64,000 bases of DNA from NCBI GenBank assembly GCA_037893245.1, contig JBAIAA010000608.1, forward strand, positions 558,001 through 622,000. The letters run 5' to 3'. The DNA comes from Crossaster papposus (lineage: Eukaryota > Echinodermata > Asteroidea > Velatida > Solasteridae). Made by a program: the position numbers and the translations under genes. Position 1 is the stretch's first letter, and each line of letters starts with the position of its first letter. The notes beneath the pieces were generated by a model. It ran no database searches. It was not told the origin of the DNA and saw only the letters and a program-made list of their open reading frames with translations. Positions 32,500 through 44,004 of this stretch are shown here, in pieces.

Positions 32500-34416
32500 T
32501 CACACCTGCTGGAAGATCTTAACTGACTCCCGATCAGCCACCACGAGGTCTCCGTTCGGTGTGAATGTCAATCCTTGGGGTTCGTAAAGTCCGCGAGCTA
32601 CCTGCCCGATGAAGACTCCTTCAGGTGAATAATGGTGCACTTCACCGCATTCATATTCATCGATATAAACGGAAACATAGATGTCCCCAGCATCATCGCA
32701 ACACACGCCAGAGGGTCGTACAGGCTTCCCGTTAAACGATGTACTGACATTAAACACCTCATCTCCCGTATAGGTAGTGCAAATCAATTTGCTCTCGTTG
32801 TAGTTTGTGAAGATCAAGCGTTCCCTGATCCCGATGGCTAAATAGTCGTCAACCATGTCATGTGGAATGGTTGTAACCAAGGACCCATCCAGTTGGTGGA
32901 GAGATATCACCTTTCTCCCGAAGTCTAACACTGCTATACGATTCTTCTTGTCCACAACAATATCAAGAAGTTCACTCTCTGAATCAACGTCTGCATCACC
33001 CTGTGATGGTGCAAACTGGCGAATGAAGTTTAGACTGGAGTCAAACACCTTTACGTGCTGTTTATCAGTGACCAGAAGTAGGTCATCAGAGGTCACAGCT
33101 ACTCCGAGAGGGTAATACAACATCTGCATACCAGCACGTGCTTTATACTCTCCACTGGGTGTAAACATTGTCAGATTCTCTTTGAAATAGTCAATAACGG
33201 CTATGTCACCATTGGTTAGACACGCGACGTCCGATGCATTCAAAAATTGTTCATCTCCTGGCCCACACTCGCAAAACTCTTTTTTGAGCTGCCACTTTTC
33301 TTCCTGAAGTACTTCACAGAGGTCTGCATCTGCCACAACACCTCGACATTTGACCCCGATAAATGAGAGCTCATGACGCGCATTCTTCAATTTGAGCTTC
33401 CCCTGGAACTTCAAGTTGTGCATCACCTTCGGTTTGAGATCTAAAAGCTCAAAGTCGTCAGCTTGCCGCATCAAGTCGTCGACTGTCGCTACGATTTGCT
33501 CAGCCTGCTCCATCTTGTCACGGTTGCTTTGCTGGACTTCCTCAAACTTCCTATCTCGTTCTTCTCCGATTTGTGTTACTTTGTCTCTGAGAAGGCGAGA
33601 TTTGTCTCTGATCTTTGCAATCTCTTCTTCCTCTTTGGCGGTAATGTCTTTACAAGCCCGGGCCACCATGATTCTCAACCTGTTCCTGGCATGCGTCAGT
33701 GAAGCATCGGCGACTTTGAATTCCTTTTGCCTCTTGTCGAATCTTTGCAGAATCTCGCCGACGTCCTGACGGTATGATCGTATGGCATCTCCGACTTCTC
33801 TGTAATCGTGCTCTTCTGTTCGATGATCTAACGCAGCACATTTACCACACGCCAAGGTTTTGCATGTCTCGCAGTAAAAACAGAGATCGTGGTTAGTGTG
33901 TCTGTTGCACTGTGGAGTATCTTTCTTCCGGGGAGCTATCGGTGTTACATCGAGTCTGTTTTGTTCTTTTCCAATGATCCGATGGTGTCTCATGGAGTTC
34001 AGGCGCTCGTGGGCTTCTTGGCATTTGCTGCAGATTATTTTACAGCAGTCTAAGCACCTCGAGACGGCTTCTAAGCCCTCGTCACATTCCTCACATGTTG
34101 GAGCATCTGCTGGTGAGTGTCTAGCTAGCAACTGCTCCTGCTTGTTGAATTCATCAACGAGGGAACTCAAGAAAAAAATGCTGGGTAAACTCTGCAATCC
34201 AGTGTCTGGTACCGCAGTGGCCCGCCTGCAAACCGGGCAAGGAATCTTGTCTGCATTGGGTGGCTGGCTGCCGATGAGCTCGTCCAGGCAGTTCAGGCAG
34301 AAGCTGTGCAGACAGTCCAGCATCTTAGGATCGGTGAAACGACAGCAACAAATCGGGCATTCCAGGTGTCCTCGACTGATCGTACCCAGCATGGATTTAG
34401 CTGCAGCCTCCGTCAT
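32500..34416 (-). CDS. TRIM-NHL E3 ubiquitin ligase, gene 5
   Basis: 638 aa, ATG at 34416 with MTEAAAKS (Thr instead of Ala at position 2, as in gene 6). RING, B-box 1 (HERLNSMRHH), B-box 2, coiled coil and six blades are intact. It has the extra LLARHS residue, FCECGPGDEQFLN before blade 1, YFKENLTMF in blade 1, SESELLDIVV in blade 3 and the shortest blade 5 loop (IDEYECGE). It combines the B-box 1 type of genes 2 and 8 with the N-terminus of gene 6. Confidence 0.95.
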   Translation of the reverse strand: MTEAAAKSMLGTISRGHLECPICCCRFTDPKMLDCLHSFCLNCLDELIGSQPPNADKIPCPVCRRATAVPDTGLQSLPSIFFLSSLVDEFNKQEQLLARHSPADAPTCEECDEGLEAVSRCLDCCKIICSKCQEAHERLNSMRHHRIIGKEQNRLDVTPIAPRKKDTPQCNRHTNHDLCFYCETCKTLACGKCAALDHRTEEHDYREVGDAIRSYRQDVGEILQRFDKRQKEFKVADASLTHARNRLRIMVARACKDITAKEEEEIAKIRDKSRLLRDKVTQIGEERDRKFEEVQQSNRDKMEQAEQIVATVDDLMRQADDFELLDLKPKVMHNLKFQGKLKLKNARHELSFIGVKCRGVVADADLCEVLQEEKWQLKKEFCECGPGDEQFLNASDVACLTNGDIAVIDYFKENLTMFTPSGEYKARAGMQMLYYPLGVAVTSDDLLLVTDKQHVKVFDSSLNFIRQFAPSQGDADVDSESELLDIVVDKKNRIAVLDFGRKVISLHQLDGSLVTTIPHDMVDDYLAIGIRERLIFTNYNESKLICTTYTGDEVFNVSTSFNGKPVRPSGVCCDDAGDIYVSVYIDEYECGEVHHYSPEGVFIGQVARGLYEPQGLTFTPNGDLVVADRESVKIFQQV

Positions 34417-36039
34417 CTTGTCTTGCCAAACCTGCACATAGGTATTTCAATAATATCAATCACCTAATTTAATTGAGATAGTGCGATCTATTTCGACTAA
34501 GCCTCCCAGTACAGTTTCTTTCAACACCTATCCTAAAACGGGGCAACTTTTGGGCGATCGTTGATAGGAGTAATGTTTTTTGGGAGATTGATAAAATATC
34601 ACACAAAATGCAGTTTGATATTATTTTCAACTCTTTCTTGGTCATTAGGTAAATTTAAAAAAATACAAGTAAAATTATTTTTAAAAAATGATTGCAAAAA
34701 GTTGCCAAAGTTACACCTGGGTGCTTATAAGGATATCTCATTTTATGGTAAAAACAGGACTGGGAAACTTTGACAGATCGGCATGAAATTATGACATCAT
34801 TTTAATGTCAAACTGTTTGCCTACTTACAATTGGCACGATTTAAAGGTAGGATACATCATTGGTAATTGCTTGAATTATCATGAATGGGAGGATTTTGTG
34901 TGTTGTGTTTTATAGTAAATACCGTTTAACTGACCTGTTCGAAGTTTTACAATTATGGATGCCGAGGAAAACAAAAACGGCGTTTGTTTTCAACCGGCGT
35001 CGGGCAGTGTTTGTTATTTGTTGTTATTTTTTGTTTCGTGATCGCCGTCTGGCGATTTTATTAAAATAAAACTCAATTATTCGATTTTGTTATAGAATAT
35101 CTAGCGCAATCATTTTGCTTGATGCCTACAATCATTATTTACTTTCAAATAAGTAAGATATTTTTTTGTAGTTTGTTAGTAGTTTTTTTCGATATCGGCA
35201 AATGGTGTATTCTACCTTTAACAACCATGAAATGTGCACTGTCGCCAAATACCGCTAATGTCCTATACACCTGAATACTCCAGTTTTATTGTACTTTCAA
35301 AATATCGCCCATGGTACCAAAATCAGTAACAAGCACCTACCTTGCTAGCTACCGGTAGTCACACTTTCAGTGAGACCAGTTGAATTTGCTGTCTCGTTCA
35401 AGTAACATAGGTGTTTACGATCGTTCTCGAAGTTCCGCCTTTTTACCTGTAGACTAGGCCTATATCTACGTGGAAAATGGCGGTATTGTGTCGCACCATA
35501 CAATGTTTTTTTGCTCGTTGGAACCGCTGATGCACTTTGAGCTCTGATTGGATAGAGATTGTACGTGACCTCTGAACTGGGAGGATCCGCGGCTCGCAAA
35601 TTATTTGTTTTACAGCGCAGCGAAGGGTTTCTTGTCGTAACACTGGCAATTCCATTTTTAAAAGGAGACTCACAAATACAAAGTACAGTGTACACAGCGC
35701 TAGGGTTAGGGTTAGATAAGTGGTTGCGCGAATCAACGTTTCCCAGCGACAAGTATATGTGGGCGGTGCGGGACCGAGCGAAACAATGGTCATGATGACG
35801 ATGCTGAATATTGTACTATGAGTAGTATAATGCCGATGTTTATGGAAGTTCTTTTTTCCAACATTCCCATTTGTTGTTTTTCATTTTCATATGAAGCAAT
35901 TTATGGGATAGACACAACACCCCCCCCCCCTCCTTTGTGATGGTCATTGTGCTTGCGGAATGTTGTGGTTTCTTTTTAGGGTTTGGGAGGGGGGTGTTAG
36001 GCAACAATAGTCCAGGGAGTGTATATGTATGGGGGAACT
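34417..36039. repeat. Upstream spacer Y, after gene 5
   Basis: Counterpart of 27656-29261. Includes an extra ~40 bases near 34707-34745 also present after gene 6 and absent after gene 4. TTAGGG run at 35701-35715. Non-coding. Confidence 0.75.
34432..35340 (-). other. Candidate 5' intron of gene 5
   Basis: Donor AGCAAG|GTAGGTG (first base 35340) and acceptor TATGTGCAG|G (last base 34432), about 910 bases. Confidence 0.5.
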
Positions 36040-36936
36040 AAGGGGGGAGTCGCTCGGTCCCATATCTTGCTGGGTATATGTATTTTGGTTGTGCCCCGCC
36101 GTGATTCACCTACCAAACTTAACTCCAGCGAGCGCATAGCACGAAGCCATTTTTTTTACATTCTAGATTCTTTGTGGTGCAATCTGAGGCGATATCTAAC
36201 CACTTTCCTCTGAAATGATGTAATCGATTCTACCTCCATTATCGATACTACCGATTTTCAGGAGTTTCGGTTTGTTTTGCAGTGAAATAAGCTTTCCTCA
36301 TCAACCCCCCCCTATCCACAAATGTGGTAGTTATGAGTATTTTGTAATAAGGCAAACACGCGTGTTATAACGGAGCCGCAAGTCCGACGTCAAGTTTGAC
36401 GCCTCATAATTATTTAAAGTTCGAAATTTCGGACTTATAAGGCGTCGAACTTCAGAGCCTTTATTTGGTTGGAGGATGAGATTTTGTCGACCCTGTGAGG
36501 CGTCGGACTTATTAAGAGAGGATTCCGTCATGATTACAATGCTGAAATTAAATTATTTACAGACCTGACAACGATATAAATTTGCAATGAACTTTTCAGC
36601 TAATTTACCACCTTCATTATGGTTTTTTTAGGCTGATGGTATTGTCGGATGCAGTTTGCAAGATCAATTCTTCTCACCGCCAATTGTAAATATCCTGAGC
36701 GTTGATTCGACTAATGATCTTTTACGGACAGAGTGGGCAGCCTGGCGGGACACTGGACTGCTTTAAATTTAGCTTTTAACTTTTAGTCTTTTTAATAGAG
36801 CTATGCATGTATGTGTAACTCAACCCAACAAAATGAGTCGCAAAATGAGTTGACAGCAATCAACGTTTTTGTCCAATTAATATCTGTATAATGTATTAAG
36901 GTTAACCCTTTCAATCCCACCCACTCACAGCTAACA
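36040..36936. repeat. Spacer block A, unit 6
   Basis: Block A variant. The C-rich tract is reduced to a few bases, and the palindromic part (36375-36525) is longer than in units 1, 5 and 9, with GACGCCTCATAA and TGAGGCGTCGGACTTAT words facing each other. Shared with unit 7. Confidence 0.8.
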
Positions 36937-38605
36937 GCGAGTAATTATTAACGAAATTCGAATTTGGAATTAGGAGCGTCTCGTTGGGGGCGCTAGTACC
37001 GGTAAGTGCATGCGCTTTTTCGACGGCACTCTCAACGCGCGTTTTATTGTATACATTATACAAAGCGCATTGAGCATGCTGTCGAAATCTAAAGAAAGGG
37101 TGCTTGGCAACTATTCAACATCTGATGGTCTGATCTTGGTAAATGTATACATGTATATAACATTAATACAAATACCTAGGAGAGTTGATAGCTTCTGATT
37201 GGTCGAGACTCGATCACGCAAAGGACATTGTTTTGTAGAAATGGCCCCGGCTTTAAAAAATATGAGGAAAATTCACTGTTGATTTTCTAAATAAAAAGAT
37301 ATTTATTAAAGGGAATAACAGGGTGAGGACCTAGTCATTCACTGTGTGATAACGTACTGGGTTGGGGGTGACCGCTAGTATAAACCTCGCCTTTGGCTCC
37401 GTCCATTACCATTGGTCATCCCCAACCCGGTCCGTTATCACGCAGTACTGACCAGGTCCTCGCCCTGTTATGCCCTACATATTCTACGACTTCGAATTCA
37501 ATTCAACATTTGCCGAATCTCAATTTGTATTGCAACCACAATCGGCATTTGGGGCACGTTCTCATTCAGCCGACTGCAGCTAGGCGCGTGCCACGCACTG
37601 AACCGACTAATGATAGCGTGCGCATCGCTCCAACGCTGGCGCGGAGTACGAATCAACGAACAGAAATTTCAAAAGACGCGTCTCTGAAACGCATCTTTGG
37701 AAATGAAATTCTTTTATTTTATTTTTTTCTTTAAAATGACAGCATGCCAGAAGGGATAATTTTACAGGGAGTTTTTAATGTCATTAATATATTTAAGCTA
37801 CATTAAGTAAGCTTTTCAACAATAATTTGGGCGGCTACTTTTTGGGTAGCTGCAAATGGTATACTTTAGCTTTAACTTCTACTCTTTTTAAAGAGATGTA
37901 CATGTATGTGTGACTCAACCCAAGAAAATGAGTCGCAAGTTACCAGAGCTACTTTTGAGTAATATACCTTTTCACTATATTGAGCTCAATAGAAATCTCT
38001 GGCAGCAATCGACGTTCTCGCCCAAATAACATCTGTATAATGTATGAAGGTTAAGTCTACCAGAGTGATATATATGGCTTATGGGACTACCAAAAGGAGG
38101 AGCAAAATTGATGTGCTGTTTACTCACATTATGCCTGCAGTTGTTGACGGACTTAGGGCAAAGATAAACCGCTCCTTAGCTTACCATGTCCTATCTGATT
38201 TTGTAGGAGCTTCAGCTTGGTAAAATGCGACTTAACAAACATTATTTACAGTTGAGACCTATGCCTCCGATGCTCCAAAAACCACGCCAACCTTTTACGT
38301 TTTAGCCAAATGAATAAAGTTTCAGTAAGCATAAATGTACAATGCATACGACATAGAAACATCTCCTTTTTTTTCGTTAGAAGTTTGGTTATTAGTTACT
38401 GGACTATTTTTACAGATGTCTACACAGTTCGCAAAAAAACACAAGGCTAGTTCCCATTGTGCGTCTTTGCACCAATGCTATAGATAAAGAAGCCGAATCG
38501 TTACTAATTGTTTGCGTTGGGGGCACACTGACTGAAAAAATGTGATCTTGTCGCCATGGCAGATGGTTGATACATCACACGACAGCTTCCTAAGGACTCA
38601 TTCAT
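36937..38605. repeat. Spacer block B, unit 6
   Basis: Counterpart of 866-2545, with foldback at 37311-37475. Non-coding. Confidence 0.8.
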
Positions 38606-38880
38606 TCACACCTGTTGGAAGATTTTGACTGAGACCTCATCGTCAGCCACCACGAGGTCTCCGCTTGGCGTGAATGTCAGTCCATATGCCCCAGTAAAGT
38701 CTGCAGGCCACCTGCCCGATGAAGACTCCCTCGGGTGAATAATGATGCACTTCACCGCTGCCGACTTCATCTTCTTCGAAATAAACGCAAACATAGATGT
38801 CCCCAGCATCATCGCAACACACACCAGAGGGTTGTACAGGCTCCCCGTCAAACGATGTACTGACATTAAACACTTCATTG
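38606..38880 (-). pseudogene. Relic TRIM propeller tail, unit 6
   Basis: Best-preserved relic: FNVSTSFDGEPVQPSG, YVCVYFEEDEVGSGE, VHHYSPEGVFIGQVA, then a one-base excess and YGLTFTPSGDLVVADD to VSVKIFQQV. It shares the +1 class and the GGGGCATATGG sequence with unit 1 only. Confidence 0.88.
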
Positions 38881-39389
38881 GTGTTTCTTCCCTCAAGGAA
38901 AGGACTTGAGGTTATGTGTTAAACTACGCAGCATAGTTTTATCACTCGGAACGTTTTTATAATGATTTTAAATTATGTTTTCATCTGTTTTGGGTGTGTG
39001 TGCAATGTTAATTAACTTGTATACAATTATAATTGTTCGTACTGGTATCACGAAAGTCGTACATTTCGCGCCCCACAGGGTCTCGAGATAGGTGTAGCCT
39101 AAATCGCTGCAACATATAAATGGAGCGATGCCTCTGTTTATTGTTTAGTTATGACGAGTTGTCGCCATTTTGCACTGACTGACTCATACTCGCTGGGTTA
39201 TCTTGACAGAGGAACATTCTATAATTATACAGAATCCTCAAGCAATCGCAATTAAGGCTATAGTCCAATTGTGCGTTTTGGCATGGTGCCTATGCTAGAA
39301 AACGAGGCGGGATCGTTATGAACTGTCTGCCTATTCTGTAGTGTTTAGTGACCACAGGTGGCTAATGAAGTCGCGCGACGTTTTGTCGC
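38881..39389 (-). other. Block D: 3' flank of gene 6
   Basis: Longer than in units 1-4 because of an AT-rich segment (38930-39030) also found in unit 9. AATAAA at 39137-39142 (minus strand). The post-stop hairpin is altered but still pairs (GCGAC-AAAA-CGTCGC). Confidence 0.5.
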
Positions 39390-41312
39390 TCACACCCGCT
39401 GGAAGATCTTGACTGACTTTTGATTAGCCACCACGAGGTCTCCGCTCGGCGTGAATGTCAAATCTTGGGGACCGAAAAGTCCGCGAGCTACCTGCCCGAT
39501 GAAGACTCCCTCAGGTGAATAATGGTGCACTTCACCGCAGCCGACTGAATATTCTTCGATATCAACGCAAACATAGATGTCCCCAGCATCATCGCAACAC
39601 ACGCCACATGGTTGTACAGGCTTTCCGTTAAACAATGTACTGACATTGAACACCTCATCTCCCGTATAGGTAGTGCAAATCAATTTGCACTCGTTGTAGT
39701 TTGTAAAGATCAAGCGTTCCCTGATCCAGATGGCCAAATTGTTGCCGATCATGTCATGTGGAATGGTTGTAATCAAGGACCCATCTAGTTGGTGGAGAGA
39801 TATCACCTCTCCCTCGATGTCTAACACTGCTATACGATTCTTCTTGTCCACATCAATACCACGCAGGTCACTTTCTGAATCAACGTCTGCATCATCCTGT
39901 GATGGTGCAAACTGGCGAATGAAGTTTAGACTGGAGTCAAACACCTTTACGTGCTGTTCATCAGTGACCAGAAGTATGTCATCAGAGGTCACAGCTACCT
40001 CCTGAGGGTCATTCAACCTCTGCATATCAGCACGTGCTTTATACTCTCCACTGGGTGTAAACATTATCAGATCCCGTTTGATACAGTCAATAACGGCTAT
40101 GTCACCATTGGTTAGACACGCCACGTCCGATGCATACGAAAACATTTCACCTCCTGGACCACACTCGCAAAACTCTTTTTTGAGCTGCCATTTTTCTTCC
40201 TGAAGTACTTTGCCCAGGTCTGTATCTGCCACGACATCTTGACATTTGATCCAGATAAATGAGAGCTCATGCTGCGCATTCTCCAATTTGAGCTCCCCCT
40301 GAAACTCCAAGTTGTGCATCACCTTTGGTTTGAGGTCTAAAAGCTCAAAGACGTCAGCTTGCTGCATCAATTCGTCGACTGTAGCTACGATTTGCTCGGC
40401 CTGCTCCATCTTGTCACGGTTGCTTTTCTGGATTTCCTCAAACTTCCCATCTCGTTCTTTCCCGATTTGTGTTACTTTGTCTCTGAGAAGGCGAGATTTG
40501 TCTCTGACCTTTGCAATCTCCTCTTCCTCTTTGGCAGTAATGTCTTTACAAGCCCGGGCCACCATGGTTCTCAACCTGTTCCTAGCACGCGTCAGTGAAG
40601 CATCGGCGACTTTGGATTCTTTTCGCCTCCTGTCGAATCTTTGCAGAATCTCGCCGACGTCCTGACGGTATGATCGTATGGCATCTCCGACTTCTCTGTA
40701 TTCATGCTCTGCTGTTCGATGATCCAATGCAGCACATTTACCACACGCCAAGGTCTTGCATGTCTCGCAGTAAAAACAGAGATCCTGGTTTATATGCTTG
40801 TTGCATTTTGGAGTATCTTTCTTCCGGGGAGCCATCGGTGTTACATCGAGTCTGTTTTGTTCTTTTCCAATGATCCGATGGTTTCTCGTGGATTTCTTCC
40901 GCTTGTGGGCTTCTTGGCATTTGGCGCAGATGATTGTACAGCAGTCTAAGCACCTCGAGACGGCTTCTAAGCCCTCGTCACATTCCTTACATGTTGGAGC
41001 ATCTGCTGGTGAGTGTCTAGCTAGCAACTGCTCCTGCTTGTTGAATTCATCAACGAGGGAACTCAAGAAAAAGCTGCTGGGTAGACCTTGCAATCCAGTG
41101 TCTGGTACCGCAGTGGCCCGCCTGCAAACCGGGCAAGGAATCTTGTCTGCATTTGGGGGCTGAATGCCGATGAGCTCGTCCAGGCAGTTCAGGCAGAAGC
41201 TGTGCAGACAGTCCAGCAGCTTGGGATCGGTGAAACGACAGCAACAAATCGGGCATTCCAGGTGTCCTCGACTGATCGTACCCAGCATGGATTTGGCTGC
41301 AGCCTCCGTCAT
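39390..41312 (-). CDS. TRIM-NHL E3 ubiquitin ligase, gene 6
   Basis: 640 aa, ATG at 41312 (MTEAAAKS). All RING and B-box zinc ligands are present. B-box 1 reads TCKECDEGLEAVS with HKRKKSTRNH. The coiled coil has a few private changes (KESKVADASLTRARNRLRT). The propeller has FCECGPGGEMFSY, CIKRDLIMF, IEGEVISLH, NNLAIWIRERLIF and IEEYSVGCGE. It is the most individually diverged propeller among the main-clade genes, apart from gene 7. Confidence 0.95.
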   Translation of the reverse strand: MTEAAAKSMLGTISRGHLECPICCCRFTDPKLLDCLHSFCLNCLDELIGIQPPNADKIPCPVCRRATAVPDTGLQGLPSSFFLSSLVDEFNKQEQLLARHSPADAPTCKECDEGLEAVSRCLDCCTIICAKCQEAHKRKKSTRNHRIIGKEQNRLDVTPMAPRKKDTPKCNKHINQDLCFYCETCKTLACGKCAALDHRTAEHEYREVGDAIRSYRQDVGEILQRFDRRRKESKVADASLTRARNRLRTMVARACKDITAKEEEEIAKVRDKSRLLRDKVTQIGKERDGKFEEIQKSNRDKMEQAEQIVATVDELMQQADVFELLDLKPKVMHNLEFQGELKLENAQHELSFIWIKCQDVVADTDLGKVLQEEKWQLKKEFCECGPGGEMFSYASDVACLTNGDIAVIDCIKRDLIMFTPSGEYKARADMQRLNDPQEVAVTSDDILLVTDEQHVKVFDSSLNFIRQFAPSQDDADVDSESDLRGIDVDKKNRIAVLDIEGEVISLHQLDGSLITTIPHDMIGNNLAIWIRERLIFTNYNECKLICTTYTGDEVFNVSTLFNGKPVQPCGVCCDDAGDIYVCVDIEEYSVGCGEVHHYSPEGVFIGQVARGLFGPQDLTFTPSGDLVVANQKSVKIFQRV

Positions 41313-42815
41313 CTTGTCTTGCCAAACCTGCACACAGGTATTTCAATAATATCCATCACCTAATTGAATTGAGATAGTGCGATCTATTTTGACTAAGCCT
41401 TCCAGTACAGTTTCTTTCAACACCTACCCTAAAACGGGGCAACTTTAGGCGATCGTTGATAGGAGTAAATTTTTTGTGAGATTGATAAAATATCACAAAA
41501 AATGCAGTTTGATATTATTTTCAACTCTTTCTTGGTCATTAGGTAAATAACAAAAAATACAAGTAAAATTATTTTTGAAAAATGATTGCAAAAAGTTGCC
41601 AAAGTTACACCTGGGTGCTTATAAGGATATCTCATTTTATGGTAAAAACAGGACTGGGAAACTTTGACAGATCGGCATGAAATTATGACATCATTTTAAT
41701 GTCAAACTGTTTGCCTACTTACAATTGGCACGATTTAAAGGTAGGATACATCATTGGTAATTGCTTGAATTATCATGAATGGGAGGATTTTGTGTGTTGT
41801 GTTTTATAGTAAATATCGTTTAACTGACCTGTTCGAAGTTTTACAATTATGGATGCCGAGGAAAACAAAAACGGCGTTTGTTTTCAACCGGCGTCGGGCA
41901 GTGTTTGTTATTTGTTGTTATTTTTTTTTTCGTGATCGCCGTCTGGCGATTGTATTAAAATAAAACTCAATTATTCGATTTTGTTATAGAATATCTAGCG
42001 CAAGCATTTTGCTTGATGCCTACAATCATTATTTACTTTCAAATAAGTAAGATATTTCTTAATAATTTGGTAATAATTTGTTTTCGATATCGGCAAATGG
42101 TGTATTCTACCTTTAACAACCATGAAATGTGCACTGTCACCAATTACCACTAATGTCCCCTACACCTGAAAACTCAATTGTTATTGTACAACCTTCAAAA
42201 TATCGCCCATGATACAAAAATCAGTAACAACCACCTACCTTGCTAGCTACCGGTAGTCACAATTCCAGTGAGACTAGTTGAATTTGCTGTCTCGTTCAAG
42301 TAACATAGGTGTTTACGATCGTTCTCAAAGTACCGTCTTTTTACCTGTAGACTAGGCCTATATCTACGTGGAAAATGGCGGCATTGTGTTGCACTATACA
42401 ATAGTTTTTGCTGGTTGGAACCGCTCTTGCACTTTGAGCTCTGATTAAATAGAGATTGTACGTGACCTGTGAACTGGGAGGTTCCGCGACTCGCAAATAT
42501 TTGTTTTACATTGCAGCGAAGGGGTTCTTGTCTTAACACTGGCAATTCCACTCTTAAAAGGAGACTCACAAATACAAAGTGCAATGTACACAGCGCCAGG
42601 GTTAGGGTTAGGGTTAGATAAGTGGTTGCGCGAATCAACGTTTCCCAGCGACAAATATGTGGGCGGTGCGCGACCGAGCGAAACAATCGGTTATGATGAC
42701 GTTGCTGAATATTGTACTATATACGAGTAGTATATAGTGCCGATGTTTATGGAAGTTCTTTGTTCCAACATTCCCATTTGTTGTTTTTCATTTTCATATG
42801 AAGCAATATATGGGA
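41313..42815. repeat. Upstream spacer Y, after gene 6 (left part)
   Basis: Counterpart of 27656-29130. Cut at 42815/42816 by the Helitron-like pair; the spacer resumes at 47175 with TAGACATAACACCCC. Confidence 0.75.
41328..42238 (-). other. Candidate 5' intron of gene 6
   Basis: Donor AGCAAG|GTAGGTG (first base 42238). The acceptor here reads TGTGTGCAG|G (last base 41328); about 910 bases. Confidence 0.5.
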
Positions 42816-44004
42816 CTAGGCGGTCACCCGGGGTTTGTCGGTTCTCTGGTTTGTAGCTACTTCCCTGGATGGATGGGGATTGTGGATACATGTTGACTCT
42901 ATCATGGAGGTGCCAAATACAACTCTCGTCTGATTGCTTCATCTGACAGACTAATAATTGATTTACAAAATATTTTGCTGACCTTGCATAAACTTAATTT
43001 GCTGCAATGATACAGATACACAGGCCTACATTTCTTATAATATTTCCCACCTTTTGAGCATTATTTTGTAACAGTTATAAGAATGTATTGAATTATTGAT
43101 ACACCATTTTCCCTTGATTAAAGTTATTTAAATTCAACTTAGATATAAAAACCAATGCATTACCTTATATGAGCGAAATCAGCACTGCTTGTAGACTTCT
43201 TCCCGTGACAATGTTGGGGGTAATGAACTGTGTTTGGGGGTACAAATCTTTTTCTCACGGTCTCAACAGATGGATATAAGGACCCTGGACACACATATCA
43301 AAGATTTAAACATTCTGGCTATTTTATGTATTTTTTTAAGGACATCCATTGCAAGCATGTAAACATTGAAATCAGTATTGCGCAATACAGACATGAAACA
43401 GCCATATGATACAAATAACAACGACCAACAGCTCTAACTACCCCCCAGGGGATATCTGGGTGGCGATTGATAACAGCTGTGTTTGTTCTCTACCAAGGCC
43501 GCTCAAAGAGATGTCAGAGACTTTTTTTGACAGCGGCTAAACACAAAGGGATCAGATTTCGATTTGTCTGCACAACTCTATGGCTTTTGGCCCAAACCAT
43601 TATTTTGAAGGGATGTTTCACCCCCTGAATGACCTCCTGGGTTAGAATTTTTTTCCCAGTCCATTAGCCCGATAGGACAAACTTTGAAAATTCGACCCTT
43701 AGACGACCTTTGACCCCGGAAGACCCGAAAAACGCTAACCCGTTTTATTTTTGCCACGCTCACCTCGCATCGAGCATGCATTGCGATCACCGAGTTTAAG
43801 CACGATCCGACCAACTTCAAAAAGGTGACCCCTAGATGACCTTTGACCTCGTACGCTCTAGCGAATGCAAACTGGTTCTTGCGGGGACCGAGCCGGACCC
43901 ACCCACCGAGTTTGAACGCCGCACGACCCCGGGAAGGGGACGAAAAAGCGCGCACAGACAGACACACAGACACACAGACAGAGAGTAGCGTATTATTATA
44001 TAGA
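42816..44004 (-). mobile_element. Helitron-like element, copy 1 (1189 bp)
   Basis: Read on the minus strand it begins TCTATATAATAATACGC and ends CCGCCTAG, matching the Helitron TC...CTRR rule. The host site is A|T: the paralogous spacers at 29130 and 35905 read GGGATAGACA without the insert, and no bases are duplicated. It contains one 144-base unit near its 5' end (43815-43958) and about 900 bases of non-coding interior. No Rep/helicase ORF is present, so it is non-autonomous. Copy 2 follows with no gap. Confidence 0.75.
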